A stretch of 57,550 nucleotides of DNA from UBA11400 sp964550435 (lineage in GTDB: Bacteria > Bacteroidota > Rhodothermia > Balneolales > HLUCCA01), in assembly GCA_964550435.1 (NCBI GenBank), contig CAZJZI010000010.1, positions 1 to 57,550 on the forward strand, read 5' to 3'. The notes under the pieces were generated by a model. The model was not told the origin of the DNA. It worked only from the letters and a program-made list of their open reading frames with translations, and did not search any database. This document shows, one piece after another, positions 53,843 through 57,550 of the stretch. Each line of letters starts with the position of its first letter. Positions within the stretch are counted from its first letter, which is position 1. The position numbers and the translations under genes are program-made.

Positions 53843-55693
53843 TTAAAATTTTAACATCACGCCTCCATACACCTGTGCCGGAAGTTCTTCATATCCGACC
53901 CATCGGGTATAGCGCTGATCCATGAGGTTGGTCACTTTAATGTATGCTCCGATTTCTTTAGATGCCCAGAAATCAAATTTCGCGTTCAAAAGAATATATC
54001 CATTTACATCATCTCGTCCATCCGCTACTTTCCGGCTACCAGTGTAATCAATCCATAACTGAGCACGGGTTCTGGGCGATATGGTATATGTTCCACCAGC
54101 AGAAGCACCTAAATTTTCACGAAACGGAATTTCATCACCGTTTGAGTCTGCGTGCCACTGAGCATATATATTGGTATAAAAAGTAAATTTATCGGGCATT
54201 AAGTCATACCATACACCTGCATCCCATCTCAATATGTTAGCACCATCCAGGTAACTGAAGGTCAGAAGTTCATTTGCGGAATTGTGTCGGGTTAGAATTC
54301 CGCTACTAAAATCTTCATTATCACTGGCAAGTGCATAATATCCGTGTCGCAGGTAGTGGGAGTACTGTATTCCAGACTGGACCTTCACACCTTCATAGAC
54401 ATCCATTTCAAATCCGACTTTCCCAAAAATACCTCGCTCATTTTCTGGATTCGAATACTCAAATAACCTTCTGTTTGTTCTGCTAAGTCCGTTTAAGCCT
54501 TTATTCTCCACAAAACCACGAATTTCACCCATGAGTCGTAAGTCTGGAGTTAATCGATATGAAACCATAAGTTCCGGATACACGAAAACACCAACATCGC
54601 TCACAGCATCAGCTGCATAAAAACCCCGAACCCCGATTGTTGATTTCAGAGCATAACCAACTCTGGTAGAGTATAGAGCTGCTACCTGTCCAATATACCA
54701 TTGCTCTGTCCCAGCTCCATCCAGATTATAGTCGCTGAATTTACCTCCCAATTGTATACCAAATACGTTCCCGGGTTTATTTCCTGCCCAGTCGGCACGT
54801 ATCAATCCGCCGTGTTTAAATTCTTTGAATGAAGCGGTTCTAACAGCAGAAGTGGAATCCCTTGAAGTTGCAAAGTTAAATAGTTGCTCAACTCCAGCAT
54901 CGAAATACTGAGTTTCTAAAGCAACATCTATAAAACTCACATGGTTTTTCTGAAATCTGTATCCGAATTGCCCACCATAAGCTTTAATGTTGTTGGCTGG
55001 AGACAATGATTCGTCTATATAGGTGTCGAAATCAGCTGGAAGTCCAGCCGGTTTGTTGTAAACCGGTACCGTGAACTCACTTTGGATCAGATGATTCATA
55101 TCTGATCGTAGGTTAAAGCCGACATCAAAACGTGAGTTCTTGCCAGAATAATGAGTTAATCCAATTCCAGCATCAGCGTTTCGAAAGGAGCTGGTTTGAT
55201 TGACATTTTGCAAGTAGCTCCCGGAAGAAACAGAGTTTAGGTTACCATTAAGTATTGTATTTCTCCCAATAGGTAATCCCAGATAAATATCCGCCTCCGG
55301 AGCCATATAATTCCCAATTCCAAGTGTGCTCCATAGGTTGAATTGCTCCGGTTTTCTATAGAACGTGTATGCAGAAGGCTGTGGACGTTCAAGATCACTC
55401 AATGGTAGACTGGCAACAACCTGTTCTGCACTTTCCAAGAAAGGCATACGATTAGGGTCTATTTGAAAAACCCTTGGTCGGGGACTAAATCCTAATATTG
55501 GTTGGCGCATAATACCCGGAAACCGTGCTGAAAAATCACCACGGATTTCAATATCCTGTGGGTCAATATCGGGTAATAACGATCCGGGTGTAGCATCCTG
55601 CGACCAAACCGTAGCTGGAGCTACTATCATTAATCCAACAACAAAGAATTTCTTCAATAGATTTTGCACTTTTTTTAATTCCGGCTTTTCCAT
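53843..55693 (-). CDS. Outer-membrane beta-barrel, TonB-receptor-like without plug
   Basis: 616 residues from the ATG at 55693 (signal LLKKFFVVGLMIVAPATVWS). A frame from 55753 is open but would put 20 residues ahead of it. About 100 residues before the barrel include DIEIRGDFSARFPGIMRQPI, followed by many amphipathic strands and a TonB-receptor-like end: SKEIGAYIKVTNLMDQRYTR ... YGGVMLKF. No plug domain or TonB box is visible, unlike a true receptor. It is encoded 4 bp upstream of mini-HU in the TonB operon, so it may work with the TonB motor. Substrate unknown. Confidence 0.72.
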   Translation of the reverse strand: MEKPELKKVQNLLKKFFVVGLMIVAPATVWSQDATPGSLLPDIDPQDIEIRGDFSARFPGIMRQPILGFSPRPRVFQIDPNRMPFLESAEQVVASLPLSDLERPQPSAYTFYRKPEQFNLWSTLGIGNYMAPEADIYLGLPIGRNTILNGNLNSVSSGSYLQNVNQTSSFRNADAGIGLTHYSGKNSRFDVGFNLRSDMNHLIQSEFTVPVYNKPAGLPADFDTYIDESLSPANNIKAYGGQFGYRFQKNHVSFIDVALETQYFDAGVEQLFNFATSRDSTSAVRTASFKEFKHGGLIRADWAGNKPGNVFGIQLGGKFSDYNLDGAGTEQWYIGQVAALYSTRVGYALKSTIGVRGFYAADAVSDVGVFVYPELMVSYRLTPDLRLMGEIRGFVENKGLNGLSRTNRRLFEYSNPENERGIFGKVGFEMDVYEGVKVQSGIQYSHYLRHGYYALASDNEDFSSGILTRHNSANELLTFSYLDGANILRWDAGVWYDLMPDKFTFYTNIYAQWHADSNGDEIPFRENLGASAGGTYTISPRTRAQLWIDYTGSRKVADGRDDVNGYILLNAKFDFWASKEIGAYIKVTNLMDQRYTRWVGYEELPAQVYGGVMLKF

Positions 55694-55775
55694 GGACAGT
55701 GGGGGTAAGATAAGGATATTTGAAACTTCTGCATCATATAACCCACAACGCATAAAGTCTTTAAATCGGTATGTA

Positions 55776-56837
55776 TTAAACAGATTCCCGTCGAGATCTT
55801 ATAGCATTCAACACCACTAACCCAACGGATATCAAAATCAGGCTGGAAACATTCACAAAGTGACTAATTGTTGCATAACTCAATGCCGTAACCGCAGATA
55901 TCTGATACAGTACAACTAGACCTGTCTGGACCATATAATGATACGTCCCAATCCCCCCAGGTGATGGTAACACCACTCCAATTCCACCGATAATGGTTAT
56001 CACAAAAGCTTCGGGCCATCCGAATCCATATAAACTATCAAAATCAAATGCCCAAAATGGCATAAACGATGTAACAACATACGTAAACCAAATAAACAAC
56101 GTATAGAAGACAAACAATGGCCAGTTTTTCAGCTTCCGAATTGCCACCAATCCTCTCGCAAAATCCAACCCCCATTTCAATAATCGCCCCCAGAAACCCA
56201 CAGGCTCATCAACACCCGCAACCCCATTCGCTTCCTGGGTTGACACCCCCTGCGCCCGGCCCCGCTCCGATCTGCGACGAAGAAACCAAATCCCAAACGA
56301 AACAATGACCAGAATTCCGGCAAGTACACTTAATCCAACAGTTGAGGTAACGTATCCAACCCAAATCGCCCCTTCGGTTCCAAATAATTGCACCAGCACC
56401 TTTGGGTCTCGAATGAGTAAAACAAATGTAACTACCAGGAACAACATCATCATGAAAAGATCAATGATTCGCTCCAATACTATTGTTCCAAACAATTTGG
56501 TTGTCTGCAACTCAGTGTGCCTTGATGCATAAACCGCCCTGAAAACCTCGCCCGCCCTTGGAATAACCATATTTGCCATGTACCCATACATGACTCCGCT
56601 CATCATTACCAATCTTGAGTTTTGGGTTCCGGTCTCGTCATCCAATATCATTTTCCACCGCTCAGCTCGTGCCAGATTACTTAAAATGACAACGATAACA
56701 TATGGAGGTATCCACCAAAGATGAATATTCTGCAGTTCAGCTACGACTTCGCTGATGTCAACCGAACGAATACTCAGTACAATAAACAACGCCGCAATTG
56801 CGAGTCCTACTATGATTTGAAGAAGTTTGCCTCGCAT
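55776..56837 (-). CDS. Lysylphosphatidylglycerol-synthase-like flippase (UPF0104 type)
   Basis: 353-residue membrane protein with about eight helices: LLQIIVGLAIAALFIVLSIR, WWIPPYVIVVILSNLARAERW, SGVMYGYMANMVIPRAGEVF, RAVYASR, LFGTIVLERIIDLFMMMLF, YVTSTVGLSVLAGILVIVSF, and GGIGVVLPSPGGIGTYHYMV. The motifs NMVIPRAGE and LERIIDL are the signature of the LPG_synthase_TM / AglD-flippase family, which moves or supports glycolipid or phospholipid transfer. A GC-rich, low-complexity loop (about residues 195-225) sits between helices. It starts immediately after lolA, so it is probably co-transcribed. Confidence 0.85.
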   Translation of the reverse strand: MRGKLLQIIVGLAIAALFIVLSIRSVDISEVVAELQNIHLWWIPPYVIVVILSNLARAERWKMILDDETGTQNSRLVMMSGVMYGYMANMVIPRAGEVFRAVYASRHTELQTTKLFGTIVLERIIDLFMMMLFLVVTFVLLIRDPKVLVQLFGTEGAIWVGYVTSTVGLSVLAGILVIVSFGIWFLRRRSERGRAQGVSTQEANGVAGVDEPVGFWGRLLKWGLDFARGLVAIRKLKNWPLFVFYTLFIWFTYVVTSFMPFWAFDFDSLYGFGWPEAFVITIIGGIGVVLPSPGGIGTYHYMVQTGLVVLYQISAVTALSYATISHFVNVSSLILISVGLVVLNAIRSRRESV

Positions 56838-57506
56838 CTATTCCCTCATATCCACAATCTCAGCACCCGCTGGTGGCAGAAACTCGAATATTGCTTTGTC
56901 TTTACTCTCAAATCGACCAAATCGAAATGTAGTTTTTATCGTGTTATCCATTTGATCTATAGCATCAATTTGAGTTGGTGTTCCGTTTCTCGAGATTCGA
57001 ATAACCACTTCTTTGAATTGCTCAAATGGATCAGTGGTAATGATTGTGATGGTTGAAGATCCATCCGAATTAACTACTTCTTTACTTTCATAATCCCCGG
57101 CATTACCAGCAAAATATCTGGATGGAGCAAAATCATCTTCCTCTGGACTATAGTTACTGTAAATGACACGATTTTGCTGCCTGTTGTAGACCGTCGACAC
57201 CAGATTATCTACAATTATTATCTGATCAGGTGTGTCGATTTTATAAGAATCGCGAGTAAACCAAATGGACCCATACGAACTGGTTGTTTCGCCAGTGTAT
57301 GCATCTGTAAACTGATGACTCAGGTCAGCACGATATAAAGCACCATCGTTGAATCGCTTTTTAAGTGCGGATAGAGCCGGGGTATCATCAAGTACTGTTA
57401 TTAAGATTACTGAATCAACCGTTTTTTCTGAGTTGACAGATGAATAACTGATTCCAACTCCTCCCAGAACAAACAAAACAAGTAGTAAACTGATCCTAAG
57501 GTTCAT
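56838..57506 (-). CDS. lolA: LolA-like outer-membrane lipoprotein carrier
   Basis: About 222 residues from the ATG at 57506, which gives a good signal peptide (MNLRISLLLVLFVLGGVGIS). ATGs at 57527 and 57542 lie further upstream and inside the preceding gene. The LolA-like beta-sandwich pattern is visible: GSIWFTRDSYKIDTPDQIII, VDNLVSTVYNRQQNRVIYSN, TITIITTDPFEQFKEVVIRI. Carries lipoproteins across the periplasm from LolCDE; a LolC/E-like permease is at 38.7 kb and many lipoproteins are present in the window. Sequence identity to E. coli LolA is low, so the call rests on pattern. Confidence 0.7.
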   Translation of the reverse strand: MNLRISLLLVLFVLGGVGISYSSVNSEKTVDSVILITVLDDTPALSALKKRFNDGALYRADLSHQFTDAYTGETTSSYGSIWFTRDSYKIDTPDQIIIVDNLVSTVYNRQQNRVIYSNYSPEEDDFAPSRYFAGNAGDYESKEVVNSDGSSTITIITTDPFEQFKEVVIRISRNGTPTQIDAIDQMDNTIKTTFRFGRFESKDKAIFEFLPPAGAEIVDMRE

Positions 57507-57550
57507 CGAGGTTGCGCAAATGTTCATATAATTCGTCTTCATCGGCTATT
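57496..57550 (-). CDS. C-terminal end of an upstream gene (partial)
   Basis: The minus frame ending in TAG at 57496-57498 reads IADEDELYEHLRNLDEP, an acidic protein-like C-terminus that runs in from beyond the window. It overlaps the lolA start by 11 bp, suggesting translational coupling. In many Bacteroidota the neighbour of lolA is ftsK, but 17 residues are not enough to identify it. Confidence 0.45.
   Translation of the reverse strand, partial: IADEDELYEHLRNLDEP

Noticed and set aside
56160..56285. GC-rich, C-run low-complexity stretch in the flippase gene, thought at first to be a sixth heptamer array.
   Set aside because: Comparing consecutive 7-mers by eye gives little match, and the segment is in frame as a cytoplasmic loop between helices.

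Overview
The window reads as chromosomal DNA from a Gram-negative member of the Bacteroidota / Rhodothermota-Balneolota lineage. The evidence is two secreted proteins with NYPNPFNP type IX secretion (T9SS) sorting domains, a SusC/SusD pair, a single-domain glycogen synthase and DUF4270-type lipoprotein typical of Bacteroidota, a Rho with a basic Asn-rich N-terminus, an HU-SPOR membrane protein, many Cys-lipoproteins and almost no Shine-Dalgarno sequences. A Balneola-like organism is my best guess; this rests on protein style, not a database search. Base composition is AT-leaning and even. I see no rRNA, tRNA, CRISPR, insertion sequence or prophage. No gap between genes exceeds about 210 bp.

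Layout. 1-829 (-): start of a BamA/TamA-like outer-membrane protein, cut by the window edge. 1.0-15.6 kb: an envelope and secreted hydrolase block, nearly all on +: M14 peptidase lipoprotein, 5'-nucleotidase, GH3 hexosaminidase with T9SS tail, rhodanese lipoprotein (-), PBP4, beta-lactamase-like lipoprotein, SusC, SusD and a D-aminoacylase-like lipoprotein. 15.7-25.4 kb: GNAT-nitrilase fusion, acyl-CoA thioesterase, T9SS subtilase, Ppx/GppA and a large M14 peptidase. 25.4-28.5 kb (+): miaA, purS, purQ, lptB and a small rhodanese. 28.5-38.6 kb (-): glgB, malQ, half-size glycogen synthase, DUF4270-like lipoprotein, outer-membrane protein, TPR protein and rho. 38.7-50.1 kb: LolC/E-type permease, membrane-fused Mur ligase, sugar nucleotidyltransferase, CDF transporter, cca, ispE, glgP and a PQQ-type sugar dehydrogenase. 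50.2-57.55 kb (-): a long probable operon running from an unknown upstream gene through lolA, a flippase-like protein, a plugless outer-membrane barrel, a mini-HU, an HU-SPOR membrane protein, exbB, exbD and tonB.

How the genes may work together. The 1-15.6 kb block could degrade and import cell-wall or glycopeptide debris (inference). glgB, malQ, the half synthase and glgP form a split glycogen set. Two glycogen genes (half-glgA and glgP) have a LacI-type palindrome AAGCGCTT upstream, and a third intergenic copy lies upstream of the rhodanese lipoprotein. The TonB operon couples a TonB/ExbB/ExbD motor to a barrel and to a DNA-binding, peptidoglycan-binding membrane protein.

The least explained structure is a set of five short arrays with 7-bp periodicity (different heptamers, most keeping a CC or GG) at or inside the 3' ends of genes. 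Three of them touch coding sequence or a stop codon: the GNAT-nitrilase, cca and tonB.
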